Below, one piece after another: positions 53,213 through 62,132 of a DNA stretch of 64,000 nucleotides. Position 1 is the stretch's first letter. Every line of letters starts with the position of its first letter. The DNA is from Paenibacillus pectinilyticus (lineage in GTDB: Bacteria; Bacillota; Bacilli; Paenibacillales; NBRC-103111): positions 682,001 to 746,000 of the forward strand of contig NZ_LYPC01000014.1 in the NCBI RefSeq assembly GCF_001700435.1, given 5' to 3'. The notes beneath the pieces were generated by a model. The model saw only the letters and a list, made by a program, of their open reading frames with translations, was not told the origin of the DNA and did no database searches. A program made the translations under genes and the position numbers.

Positions 53213-55687
53213 TTGTTAAGAAAAACGAAAAGAGTAGCAGCTATATGGATGGTTATGACTTTGCTGCTAAGTCTATGTCCACAACTGATGTTCGCAACAG
53301 CGCCCAGTTCCAGTAAGGCAATTCTGTCCTTTTCATTAGAGGGTACATATGGCGTAATCGACGAGAGTTCGCATACGATTAACGTCACCGTGCCGTTCCG
53401 CTCGGCCGTTACCAATATGTTTGAAATATTTACGGTATCTGAAGGGGCGCACATTGAAAATCATACAAGCTATAGTACGCGTACGAACTATTCGAGTTCT
53501 GTAACGTTAAAAGTAGTGGCAGAGGATAATTCTGAGCAATTGTACAAGGTAAATGTCATTGAGGGACTGAGCAACTTAAAGTCCATATCTAGCTTTAGTT
53601 TAAGCGATCCTGCAACGACGGGGTTTATCGATGACGAAGCATATGCTGTATTTCTTACGGTTCCACGAGGGACAGATGTCTCCAGCTTGAAACCCTCTTT
53701 CGCAACGGACGGGGATGTCGTTAAAGTGGGTGAGGATGTACAAATTAGCGGCACATCGACCCAGGATTTTACACACCCGGTGATCTATACGGTTGTTGCG
53801 CTAGACGGCAGCACGCGGGACTATCTGGTTACAGTAAACATACAAAGAGTACTAAGCACTGACAAAGAAGTCACACATTTCGGATTGGCCTCACTTACCT
53901 CAATTGGCATTATCGATGAGACCCTTCACACGATTTCACTTACGGTTCCTTACGGTACTAACGTAAGCGCACTAGTACCTACTTTTATCACGACAGGTAT
54001 GAGGGTTGAAGTTTTTGGCCAACAACAAGTTAGTGGAGAAGAGTTACATGACTTTACATCACCTGTTATTTATCGCGTTTATGATGAAGCAAATGGGCAT
54101 CAAGATTACTCCGTTACCGTAACTAAAGCGCCGCAGAATGCGAGTTCAAGCAAAGAAATAACGGCATTTCGTCTTGATGGTGTAGATGGCGTTATAGATG
54201 AAGCTACGCATCGGATCTCGGTTGAGTTGCCAAATGGATCTGTACGAAATCCAAGCACTGCAACGTTTACGACGGGCGATAATAGCGAAGTTGTTAGAGT
54301 TGGCAATGAGATTCAAACTTCGGGTCAAACCATGAATGACTTTACACAGCCCGTTATCTACACCGTTTTTGCAGAAAACGGATTGACACAGAACTACGAG
54401 GTAACGGTAGAATTGAGCAACCAGATTACTTCTTATAACCTAAGCTACCCGATTCAAGCTGCTGGGGTAATTAATGAAGCCAATAGAACCATTACTTTGG
54501 ATATACCTTATGGAACGAATTTAAGCAGTACCAAAGCTGACTTTTTGACAACAGGGGATCAGGTCCTTATTAATGGCGTTGTGCAGCAATCGGGCGTGAC
54601 AGAGAATGACTTAAGTTTATCTCCTACTGTGTACGCAGTAGACTCGGAGAGCGTAAGTAAACCGTATCAATTGATTCTGCATGTGGGCTTAAATCCTGCA
54701 AAGGAGCTTACGACGTTCAGTGTTACGAATCCGCAAATCAATGGTGTCGTTAATGCAAGTAATCATACCGTTGCTATGACGGTTCCTTACGGGACGAATG
54801 TAACGGCATTAGTACCTAGCTTTACGTTTATCGGGGCAAAAGTAAAAGTGGATACACTTGATCAAGTAAGTGGTGTTACTGAGCAAAACTTTACGAATCC
54901 CGTCACTTACTCGGTCTATGCGGAAGATGCAACATCGCTAGACTATATTGTTACAGTTACAATAGCAGCAGCAACAGCAACAGGCAACAATGGGTATGTA
55001 CCATCACAGCCTCCTATTAAGGAGCCAACCGCAGCTGTTTTCACGCCAGTAGTTAACATAGACAAACTGGAAGCGTTCTTGAACGATAAAATTCAACAAG
55101 CCAAAACGAACCCAGTCCACACCGAATTCTCCGATGTTAACAAGCATTGGAGCCAAGCCAATATTGATCTTTTTGTAAAATTAGGTGTCCTATCGGGTTA
55201 TGAAGATGGTACATTTAAACCGGACGCTAGTATTACGCGTGCAGAATTTGCTTCGATTATTGCTAAAGTGTTTACAATGGATGCCGCGGGCACCGCTGGG
55301 CAATTAAAAGATGTGACTAATCACTGGGCGAGCAACGCAATTTCAGCGCTAGTTTCTAACGGAATTATTCAAGGTTATGAAGATGGGACGTTCAAACCCG
55401 ATCGTACCATTTCGAGGGCAGAAATCATTGCGATTTTAGGCCGGATCATTGATTTAAAAGGGATTGAAAAGCATGAAGAAGCTTCGTTCAAGGATATAAA
55501 TGGTTCATGGAATGCTTCTGAAATTCAAATGGCGGCATCTATCGGTTTGGTTGAAGGTCGTGATGCCAATACGTTTGCGCCTAATGCATTCTCCACTCGA
55601 GCAGAAGCGCTGACAATCATCCTGCGTGCATTGAATATGAATCCAGATTTGAAATCCTTGCTAGAACAGCTTCAATCTAGCAAATAG
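53213..55687 (+). CDS. SLH-anchored protein with six Ig-like tandem repeats
   Basis: Surface protein of 824 residues. TTG 53213 lies 9 bases after GGAGG; the signal peptide ends MFA-T near residue 29. Six repeats of about 85 residues (about 35-590) follow the pattern I-x-x-F-x-L ... G-V-I-D-E ... I-x-V-x-V-P-Y-G-T-x-V ... D-Y-x-V-T-V and resemble DUF5018/cadherin-like beta-sandwiches. A short linker precedes three SLH domains (about 640-815: FSDVNKHWSQANI, KDVTNHWASNAI, FKDINGSWNASEI) that bind cell-wall polymer. No catalytic domain is evident; a display stalk, adhesin or glycan-binding scaffold is likely. It follows the GH59 gene but has its own promoter and terminator. Confidence 0.9.
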   Translation: MLRKTKRVAAIWMVMTLLLSLCPQLMFATAPSSSKAILSFSLEGTYGVIDESSHTINVTVPFRSAVTNMFEIFTVSEGAHIENHTSYSTRTNYSSSVTLKVVAEDNSEQLYKVNVIEGLSNLKSISSFSLSDPATTGFIDDEAYAVFLTVPRGTDVSSLKPSFATDGDVVKVGEDVQISGTSTQDFTHPVIYTVVALDGSTRDYLVTVNIQRVLSTDKEVTHFGLASLTSIGIIDETLHTISLTVPYGTNVSALVPTFITTGMRVEVFGQQQVSGEELHDFTSPVIYRVYDEANGHQDYSVTVTKAPQNASSSKEITAFRLDGVDGVIDEATHRISVELPNGSVRNPSTATFTTGDNSEVVRVGNEIQTSGQTMNDFTQPVIYTVFAENGLTQNYEVTVELSNQITSYNLSYPIQAAGVINEANRTITLDIPYGTNLSSTKADFLTTGDQVLINGVVQQSGVTENDLSLSPTVYAVDSESVSKPYQLILHVGLNPAKELTTFSVTNPQINGVVNASNHTVAMTVPYGTNVTALVPSFTFIGAKVKVDTLDQVSGVTEQNFTNPVTYSVYAEDATSLDYIVTVTIAAATATGNNGYVPSQPPIKEPTAAVFTPVVNIDKLEAFLNDKIQQAKTNPVHTEFSDVNKHWSQANIDLFVKLGVLSGYEDGTFKPDASITRAEFASIIAKVFTMDAAGTAGQLKDVTNHWASNAISALVSNGIIQGYEDGTFKPDRTISRAEIIAILGRIIDLKGIEKHEEASFKDINGSWNASEIQMAASIGLVEGRDANTFAPNAFSTRAEALTIILRALNMNPDLKSLLEQLQSSK

Positions 55688-55692
55688 AGGTA

Positions 55693-55728
55693 GAGGCTCT
55701 CCCCTCAGGGAGGGCCTTTATCTTTTTT
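55693..55728 (+). terminator. intrinsic terminator after SLH repeat protein
   Basis: GGCTCTCCC-CTCA-GGGAGGGCC with one mismatch, then TTTATCTTTTTT. Confidence 0.85.
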
Positions 55729-55743
55729 GTGAACCTTTCCGCG

Positions 55744-56517
55744 CTATTTGAGATAACCAAACTGACGCGACACCTCTCTCGCCGTTTTGACCACTTTCGG
55801 GATATACGAGTTGATTCGGCTCTCGTCCATTCGAGATGTTGGAGCAACTAACGTAAGAACAGAAATGACCTGCCCGGTTGAATCGCGAATAGGAGAGGAG
55901 ATGGAGACGATGTTTTCGATAAATTCGCCAATGACGACGCAATAATTGTGCTCACGAATTTGTTTAAGCTGCGCTTTCAATTCAGATGGGTCGGTTATGG
56001 TCTTGGCTGTATAGGGAATAAGCGGGCCTTTCAAACATTTATTCAGTTCAAGTGGTTTCTGAAAAGCAAGAAGCATTTTGCCTGAGCTTGTGCAATGGAT
56101 CGGATTTCTACCACCGACGGGAGAGGATAATTCTTCCTTTGTGGCACCGCCAACTTGAAAAATATAGGAAACTTCGTTTTCTTCTAATACAGCTACGCGT
56201 AGAGCCTCCGAGGTTTCACGAGCAAGACGCTCGATAATGGGGCTTGCGGCATCTGCTAAATGGGAATACGTAGTGACCATAACTTGATATAAGGATACAA
56301 TTCGTTGGCCTAACCTGTATGTATGGTTGACAGGGTCTTGATACACAAAGCCTTCGCTTAATAGGGTCGATAGTAATCGGCTTGTTGTGCTTTTACCAAG
56401 ACCTAACTCGTTGGCTAACTCAGTTAGCCTTCTTTCCGGCGTTTGTACGGTAAATAGTTTTAATAGGCGCAAGGCGCTTTGAACAGATTGAAGCATTTGC
56501 GGATTGGAACTCGGCAT
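55744..56517 (-). CDS. IclR-family transcriptional regulator
   Basis: Regulator of 257 residues from ATG 56517. A winged helix-turn-helix occupies about 10-70 (RRLTELANELGLGKSTTSRLLSTL), followed by the IclR effector domain (about 85-255, with CTSSGKMLLAF and SISSPIRDSTGQVISVLTLVAP). GGAGG lies 12 bases upstream; the frame extends 35 residues further without a start signal. It diverges from a symporter/esterase operon and has a palindromic operator 47 bp before its start, so self-control and control of the symporter are likely. IclR proteins of this kind usually sense small aromatic or sugar acids. Confidence 0.93.
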   Translation of the reverse strand: MPSSNPQMLQSVQSALRLLKLFTVQTPERRLTELANELGLGKSTTSRLLSTLLSEGFVYQDPVNHTYRLGQRIVSLYQVMVTTYSHLADAASPIIERLARETSEALRVAVLEENEVSYIFQVGGATKEELSSPVGGRNPIHCTSSGKMLLAFQKPLELNKCLKGPLIPYTAKTITDPSELKAQLKQIREHNYCVVIGEFIENIVSISSPIRDSTGQVISVLTLVAPTSRMDESRINSYIPKVVKTAREVSRQFGYLK

Positions 56518-56563
56518 GATGAATCGGCAACCTCCGAATCGATGATTAGTTATAAATTTGCAC

Positions 56564-56582
56564 TGTTCCGTATAGAGGAACA
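56564..56582. promoter_or_regulatory. IclR-type palindromic operator
   Basis: TGTTCC-GTATAGA-GGAACA, a perfect 6-bp inverted repeat resembling IclR-family operators (TTCCGNATNNNGGAA type), in the divergent region between the IclR gene and the symporter gene. Confidence 0.6.
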
Positions 56583-56734
56583 ATTGCATTGTTAGCGCTA
56601 CCAATTGCCTATTATTATACATACATAAGAGCTCTTAACCAATCCAGATTTGCTAACCAGCATACAAGCAAGGAGTTGTTAACGATGACTATGTAATACA
56701 AGGGTGAGTGCTGATGTTAGATTTCAAATAAAGT

Positions 56735-56748
56735 TGATACCGCTTACA
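56735..56748 (+). promoter_or_regulatory. cre-like site before symporter gene
   Basis: TGATACCGCTTACA agrees with the CcpA consensus at 13 of 14 positions, 82 bases before the symporter ATG. Two mini-ORFs with ribosome sites (MTM at 56685 and MLDFK at 56714) lie just upstream; their meaning is unclear. Confidence 0.5.
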
Positions 56749-56830
56749 TCAGCGTGAAGATTTACGACTTAGCGATAAGGGATAGTCCCAGAGAACGTAT
56801 TGCAGATGACCCTAGTGAGGAGAATGCACC

Positions 56831-58210
56831 ATGAGTGTGATAATGAAATCCGAAAACAATGTGGCAGCTACCCCATCCATGACCAAAATCAAATTCAAAG
56901 AAAAACTAGGATACGGCCTCGGGGATTTTGCGAGCAACCTGATCTGGACAGCGACTTCAGCTTTCGTAGCCTTTTTCTATACGGATGTTGTAGGGCTATC
57001 AGCCGCCGCGGTAGGTACATTGTTGCTAGTGGCCCGTCTGATAGACGGATTTGCTGACATAGGCATTGGGGCCCTCGTGGATAAAACCAAAAGCAAACAC
57101 GGGAAGGCCCGTCCATGGCTGCTTTACCTTGCTGTACCGTTCGGTGCTGCTGGCATCCTTCTATTCTCGGCGCCGGATCTCGGACCCTCTGGCATTCTGA
57201 TCTACGCCTATATCACGTATTTGTTAGTGAATATCATTTATTCAGGAATCAATGTCCCTTATGGCGTGTTGAATGCATTGATCACGCAGGAACCTTACGA
57301 GCGGTCTATTCTTAACATTGTTCGCATGATTTTGGCTCTCACCGGAGCTATTGTCGTAACCATGTGTACAATGCCTCTGGTAAGCGCTTTCGGCGGCGGA
57401 AAAATGGGGTGGACCCTAACTTTTACGATCTTTGGGGTGATGTCTTCGATCTTATTTTTACTGACATTTATGACAACGAAAGAAAGAGTCAGGCCGTCAG
57501 TCGTTCAAAACGACATTCCTCTTAAACGTGCTATTAAAGCGTTATTCCGGAACAAATACTGGGGCTTAATGGTTGTTTTTGCACTTGTCACCTTTATTGG
57601 CTCTGCTGCATCCAGCGCAGTTAACGTGTATTATGCGCAGCATGTGCTTCATAATGCTGCTTTGGTTGGAACGCTGGGTATAGCTGCTCTAGTTCCTATG
57701 TTGGCAGGATTATTCTTTGTTGCACCCATTATTAAGAGATACGGGAAGAGGAATGCCGCACTGTTCGGAACCGTTATTGTTATTTTGGGCTCACTTGTCA
57801 TGATGATCGACCCTTCAAACTTAAGTATTGTCTTATCTGGCACAGTCCTGAAAGCCATCGGAACAGTACCTGTCATAGGAACGGTCTTCGCCATGATGGG
57901 TGATACCGTCGATTATGGGGAGTGGAAAACAGGAGTTCGGACGGAAGGCCTTGTGTATAGTGCAGGGAGTTTTGGCGGTAAAGCCGGGAGTGGTCTGGGA
58001 GCTGCCGTAGTTAGTTGGGTGTTGGCCTGGGGTGGATATGTCGGTGGGCAAGACACGGTAAGTCTTTCGGTTCAGCATGCCATTCAATTTCTCTTCATCT
58101 ATCTACCAATGATCATAGCGGTCGTTCAGTTGATCATCTTGTGGTTCTACAAGTTGGATCAGAAATATCCACAAATCATGAAAGAATTAAATGAGGCGAA
58201 GTCAAGTTAG
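56831..58210 (+). CDS. GPH-family (MFS) sugar:cation symporter
   Basis: Membrane transporter of 459 residues with about 12 hydrophobic segments. The start of the conserved part (KLGYGLGDFASNLIW, FFYTDVVGLSA, DPLIGALVD-like DIGIGALVDKTKSKHGKARPW) is typical of glycoside-pentoside-hexuronide:cation symporters such as UidB, YnaJ and XynB-type proteins. GTGAGGAGAAT precedes ATG. It is 57 bp upstream of an esterase gene and diverges from IclR. Substrates in the family are glucuronides, xylosides and galactosides; an acylated glycoside or aglycone cleaved by the esterase would fit, but is inference. Confidence 0.92.
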   Translation: MSVIMKSENNVAATPSMTKIKFKEKLGYGLGDFASNLIWTATSAFVAFFYTDVVGLSAAAVGTLLLVARLIDGFADIGIGALVDKTKSKHGKARPWLLYLAVPFGAAGILLFSAPDLGPSGILIYAYITYLLVNIIYSGINVPYGVLNALITQEPYERSILNIVRMILALTGAIVVTMCTMPLVSAFGGGKMGWTLTFTIFGVMSSILFLLTFMTTKERVRPSVVQNDIPLKRAIKALFRNKYWGLMVVFALVTFIGSAASSAVNVYYAQHVLHNAALVGTLGIAALVPMLAGLFFVAPIIKRYGKRNAALFGTVIVILGSLVMMIDPSNLSIVLSGTVLKAIGTVPVIGTVFAMMGDTVDYGEWKTGVRTEGLVYSAGSFGGKAGSGLGAAVVSWVLAWGGYVGGQDTVSLSVQHAIQFLFIYLPMIIAVVQLIILWFYKLDQKYPQIMKELNEAKSS

Positions 58211-58267
58211 CCTTGGGATACGGATCTGCTTTTTAACATCCAAAAAAGTTTAAGGGAGTTGTGCGAA

Positions 58268-59377
58268 ATGATGAGTACGAGTGAAGTATATAAGAAATTG
58301 GTTTCTTTGACAGAAGAACGGGCAGTTGTGGAGCATCATGAAGGCTTGGATATTGTGATTAAAAGGGTACCGGATTCCGATGTCGAGGGTGATTTGGATC
58401 CTAGAGTGTTGACAGTTGCGCTGGAAATGGCGGAGAGAATGGCGTCTGGCCCCAAGATGGACTTCAGCTTAGAAGGACCAGAAAACCTCGCTAGACTACG
58501 TGCGATGATGGGGTGGCCGAATGTAGATGTCACCGTCACAGCTATTGAAACAACACATATAACCATTGCAGGTACTAACGGGGAGATTCCGCTCCGTATT
58601 TATTCTCCGCATACAAGTGGCCCTCTGCCTGCTATTGTTTTTTTTCATGGGGGTGGGTTCATCGGCGGTTCTGTAGATTGTGTAGAAAACCCATGCAAAT
58701 CTTTAGCGGAAAAAGCGGGCGCTGTCGTTATTAACGTTGACTATCGCTTAGCGCCGGAGAATCCCTTCCCTGCTGGGCTAATCGATTGCTTTGATGCGGT
58801 CAAATGGGTATACGATAACGCCGCCGAAATCCAAGTTAACCCGCAACAAATGGGGGTCGCAGGCGATAGTGCTGGCGGTAATTTAGCCGCAGTATGTTCG
58901 ATCATGGATCGGGATCAAGGTACGGGGATGATTAAATACCAGGCTTTACTATACCCGACTGTTAATATGGACGCGATTCCCACCGAAGATTTCAAATGGG
59001 AGCTAGAAGCCTATAACGTTAAACATCATCATGAACTCATCCATGGTATGATACATGCTTTAGGTGCGTCATCTGGCGGGCTCGAGCAGATCTACCTGCA
59101 AGGTAAAACGGCGGTTACAGAGCCTTATGTGTCTCCGCTGCTAGCGGAAGATGTAAGCGGCTTGCCGGCAACACTTGTTATTGAAGCTGAATATGATTAC
59201 CTGAGATTGGAAGGCGAAGCCTATGCCAGAAGATTAATTAGAGCTGGAGTCCCCACCAAGATGATCAGATACAACGGTGTTGATCATGCCTTTATGGACA
59301 AGATCGGGCTGTACCCGCAGGCAGAGGACTGCATGAACGAAATCGCCAAAGGGCTAAAGGCCTTGTTTGCCGAGTAG
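58268..59377 (+). CDS. HSL-family alpha/beta-hydrolase (esterase)
   Basis: Cytosolic carboxylesterase-like enzyme of 369 residues from ATG 58268 (AAGGGAG 9 bases upstream; TTG 58259 is an alternative). Oxyanion-hole motif HGGG starts at H127 (FFHGGGFIGG). Catalytic Ser201 in GDSAGG, Asp310 in EYDYLR, His340 in GVDHAF, all in family order. An N-terminal cap of about 90 residues is longer than in simple HSL enzymes. Probably removes acyl groups from the compound imported by the symporter. Ends just before a strong two-way terminator. Confidence 0.93.
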   Translation: MMSTSEVYKKLVSLTEERAVVEHHEGLDIVIKRVPDSDVEGDLDPRVLTVALEMAERMASGPKMDFSLEGPENLARLRAMMGWPNVDVTVTAIETTHITIAGTNGEIPLRIYSPHTSGPLPAIVFFHGGGFIGGSVDCVENPCKSLAEKAGAVVINVDYRLAPENPFPAGLIDCFDAVKWVYDNAAEIQVNPQQMGVAGDSAGGNLAAVCSIMDRDQGTGMIKYQALLYPTVNMDAIPTEDFKWELEAYNVKHHHELIHGMIHALGASSGGLEQIYLQGKTAVTEPYVSPLLAEDVSGLPATLVIEAEYDYLRLEGEAYARRLIRAGVPTKMIRYNGVDHAFMDKIGLYPQAEDCMNEIAKGLKALFAE

Positions 59378-59380
59378 ATG

Positions 59381-59443
59381 TATGTAAGATGAGAAAAGAG
59401 CCTTTCGGAGCGAATCCGAAGGGCTCTTTTCTCATCTTACATA
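59381..59443. terminator. bidirectional intrinsic terminator
   Basis: A near-perfect ~28-bp hairpin (TATGTAAGATGAG... with its inverse) with A/T runs in both directions, between the convergent esterase and HAD genes. Confidence 0.9.
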
Positions 59444-59471
59444 GGTGTTCGAAATTGCAACTATCATTCTA

Positions 59472-60287
59472 CTAACTAGGTTGTTGCAAAACTTGCATGG
59501 AAAGTAAAAGCTGCGGAATCTCCGTTAAACTACGAACCTCATAGGAAGGTCGAATAGGAGCGGGTGCATGCTCTGGATGCCGGTTAATCCAAATGTTGGT
59601 GATCCCGACGTTATGAGCGCCTAGAATATCTGTTGCTAATGTGTCTCCGATCATGACAGCTTCATTCGGAGGAATGCGGAGCAGATCCAGAGCATGTTGG
59701 AAAATGGAAGGATTTGGTTTGCCGACACCGTAAGTGCCAGAGATGATAATATGATCAAAATAACTGGCAAGGGAAGGAATACTATCTATTTTTTCCTGTT
59801 GAATACCAGGTGCACCATTAGTCATTAACAGCAAAGCATATTCTTTGTGTAAGGTTTCCAGTACTTTGAAGGTGTCGTCATAGACGAAAGGACGATTTCT
59901 TCTTTCTTGCATGAATTGTTCTGCGAGCTCGGATGCGAGTATAGAGTTCTCAATACCTACGGCTTGCAGTCCGCGATGCCACACATTCTTTCTATATAGG
60001 GGGGCGAACTCTTGCATGATGCGAAAATTGGGATGCGCCCCTTGCTGGAAATTCCCCCATAATGCTTCCAAATCGGTCACCTCAATCATGTGGAGCCAAT
60101 CATATAAATCCAAAGATTTAAAAAGATCATGGGCAGCTTCGCGGACGGCCTGTTCAAGTACGGAGGGATCAAGAACGTATTGATTCGCTGCACGTTGGCA
60201 GGTTGCCAGGAACGCTTCATTAATGCTCCTCTCATCCCATAATAAGGTGTTATCTAAATCGAAAATAAGGGCTTTCTTCGTAGGCAT
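59472..60287 (-). CDS. HAD-superfamily phosphatase (subclass IA, YjjG/REG-2-like)
   Basis: Cytosolic phosphohydrolase of 271 residues. Motif I FDLDNTL with nucleophile D10 and acid D12; motif II LLLMTNGAP near 155; motif III Lys in VGKPNPSIF; motif IV MIGDTLATDILGA. A helical cap lies between motifs I and II. AAGGAGGA precedes ATG. Related proteins are nucleotide or small sugar-phosphate phosphatases. It diverges from the phosphonate genes, with 459 bp of regulatory DNA between, but a link to phosphonate metabolism is not indicated by its motifs. Confidence 0.88.
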   Translation of the reverse strand: MPTKKALIFDLDNTLLWDERSINEAFLATCQRAANQYVLDPSVLEQAVREAAHDLFKSLDLYDWLHMIEVTDLEALWGNFQQGAHPNFRIMQEFAPLYRKNVWHRGLQAVGIENSILASELAEQFMQERRNRPFVYDDTFKVLETLHKEYALLLMTNGAPGIQQEKIDSIPSLASYFDHIIISGTYGVGKPNPSIFQHALDLLRIPPNEAVMIGDTLATDILGAHNVGITNIWINRHPEHAPAPIRPSYEVRSLTEIPQLLLSMQVLQQPS

Positions 60288-60396
60288 AGATGTGAATCCT
60301 CCTTGTCTGCAAACGGATCTGACATGTTGTTTTGTTGAGATTTAAATTGATAATAACGCAATATATAGGGTTTTACAATGGATAAATCCTTAAAAT

Positions 60397-60440
60397 AAAC
60401 AACAAACAACATTAAACAACATGATTTAACAAAACTTAAC
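60397..60440. promoter_or_regulatory. cluster of AAACAAC direct repeats, block 1
   Basis: AAACAAC begins at 60397, 60404 and 60414, with related TTAAC elements at 60426 and 60436. Short tandem repeats of this kind resemble DeoR-type operators. The block lies in the 459-bp gap between the HAD and phosphonate genes; the stretch 60441-60620 holds no recognisable gene. Confidence 0.45.
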
Positions 60441-60623
60441 GATGAGTTTACATTGCACAAATAAAACTAGGGGATCGCAAGCGAGTGGAAATTGCTATAA
60501 GCCTGTACAAATCCGATTCGAGCACACAAAACTGAAAACTGGATAAGATGCACTTTTATATTTATTTGAGTTTTGTGGTAAATCTCGTTGCATAAGGCGG
60601 AATAGTCCATCTCTATCACTAAA

Positions 60624-60660
60624 AAACAACTAAATAAAATTAAAACAACGAAAAAACATA
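60624..60660. promoter_or_regulatory. cluster of AAACAAC direct repeats, block 2
   Basis: AAACAAC at 60624 and 60643 and a degenerate AAACATA at 60654, about 230 bp from block 1 and 87-123 bp before the pbfA start. The pair of blocks could bridge by looping. The regulator is not in the window. Confidence 0.45.
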
Positions 60661-60746
60661 AAATTTACATTGTTTTAACCGTCAGTTGACAAATGTCCCG
60701 TATGATTAGAACTAAGCACAACCAAATCCAACCTGAGGTGATTACG

Positions 60747-62120
60747 ATGTACGAGCACAAAGCCTATATGAAGACAGAAGGCGATATCAATTTGACCGAT
60801 GCCCGTAGGGCATGGTTGAACGATCAAGTCGATGACGCCGTGCGATTCATTCTGCAAGAGGATGAAGATGTCTTCCTACACCAAACATTGTCTTCACCTT
60901 GTCTAAACGTCTTAACTGCCTGTGAAGGGATTTACGTAGAGGATGCTCAGGGAAGAAGAATCATGGATTTCCACGGAAACAATGTGCATCAGCTTGGTTT
61001 CGGCCATCCCGATGTTATTGAAGCCGTTAAGCAGCAGTTAGATCAACTCTCTTTCTGCACCAGAAGATATACGAATGTTCCCGCCATTGAATTGGCGAAT
61101 AAATTGGTTGAATTAACGAACGGCTCCTTGAGCCGCGTGCTTTTCGCACCAGGCGCGACGTCAGCGATCGGTATGGCTTTGAAGCTGGCGCGGGCCGTAA
61201 CCGGGAAGTATAAGACGCTTTCCATGTGGGGCGCTTTTCACGGCGCATCGCTCGATGCTATATCCGTAGGTGGCGAAGGGGCATTCCGCAGAGGCCTGGG
61301 CCCATTACTTCCTGGAGCGGAGCATGTCATTCCTTTTAACTCCTATCGCTGTGTGTTTGGTTGTCAAGATGAGGGGCATTCCCTTTGTTTGAAACCCATT
61401 GAATATGTGCTGGAGCAGGACGGTGAAATTGGGGCCGTCGTCGTGGAGACGATTCGTAATACGGATGTACAGATTCCGCCGATTTCGTACTACCGCAGAT
61501 TGCGCGAACTCTGCGATAAACATGGCGCCTTACTCATTGTAGATGAGACAGCGACAGGACTTGGGCGAACGGGTACCATGTTTGCGTATCAGCATTATGG
61601 CATTGAACCCGACATGATGGTACTAGGCAAAGGCTTGGGAGGCGGCGTGTTCCCGATGGCTGCCTTGTTGGTGAAGGAAGAATTGAACAAGGCACAGGAA
61701 ATGTCGATTGGCCATTATACGCACGAAAAGTCGCCAGTTGGAGCAGCAGCAGGCTTAGCGGCCATCCGAGTCATCGAGGAAAATGACTTATTGGCACACG
61801 CGAATGTGATGGCTGACCTCGCAAAGCAGCGTTTGAAGGGCATGATGGAACAATATACGATCATTGGTGACATACGCCAAATTGGCTTACTCATTGCTGT
61901 GGAGCTAGTAACAGATCGAGTGACGAAGGAACCGGCCGTTCGTCAAGCCGAGCAAGTTATGTATGATTGCTTGGAGCATGGGCTTAATTTCAAAGTATCC
62001 AAAGGAAATGTACTTACTCTTTCACCACCACTGATCATTACCGCGGAGCAGTTACATGCAGCATTCGATATTTTAGAAGCCAGTCTTGCAAAAGTTGAAC
62101 ATCCACTATCGATTTCATAA
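60747..62120 (+). CDS. pbfA: class-III aminotransferase-fold enzyme, probable (R)-1-hydroxy-2-aminoethylphosphonate ammonia-lyase
   Basis: PLP enzyme of 457 residues from ATG 60747 (GAGGTGA 5 bases upstream; a longer frame to 60693 lacks a ribosome site). Cofactor-binding motifs: DETATGLGRTG and Lys295 in VLGKGLGGGVFP. Located directly upstream of phnX and phnW, it fits PbfA, which converts hydroxylated aminoethylphosphonate to phosphonoacetaldehyde and ammonia, feeding PhnX. The assignment rests on operon context and overall resemblance; a plain omega-aminotransferase acting on a phosphonate is the alternative. Confidence 0.85.
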   Translation: MYEHKAYMKTEGDINLTDARRAWLNDQVDDAVRFILQEDEDVFLHQTLSSPCLNVLTACEGIYVEDAQGRRIMDFHGNNVHQLGFGHPDVIEAVKQQLDQLSFCTRRYTNVPAIELANKLVELTNGSLSRVLFAPGATSAIGMALKLARAVTGKYKTLSMWGAFHGASLDAISVGGEGAFRRGLGPLLPGAEHVIPFNSYRCVFGCQDEGHSLCLKPIEYVLEQDGEIGAVVVETIRNTDVQIPPISYYRRLRELCDKHGALLIVDETATGLGRTGTMFAYQHYGIEPDMMVLGKGLGGGVFPMAALLVKEELNKAQEMSIGHYTHEKSPVGAAAGLAAIRVIEENDLLAHANVMADLAKQRLKGMMEQYTIIGDIRQIGLLIAVELVTDRVTKEPAVRQAEQVMYDCLEHGLNFKVSKGNVLTLSPPLIITAEQLHAAFDILEASLAKVEHPLSIS

Positions 62121-62132
62121 GGAGGCAAATAG

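Noticed and set aside
53098..53316. 72-residue plus-strand frame before the SLH protein
   Set aside because: Overlaps the signal peptide region of the real gene in another frame and lacks a ribosome site.
60518..60551. Resemblance of ACTGAAAACTGGATAAG to rRNA spacer sequence
   Set aside because: Very short, no adjoining 16S, 23S or tRNA sequence; not enough to call a remnant.
60686..60706. TTGACA and TATGAT as the pbfA promoter
   Set aside because: The two boxes are only 9 bp apart, too close for a vegetative promoter.
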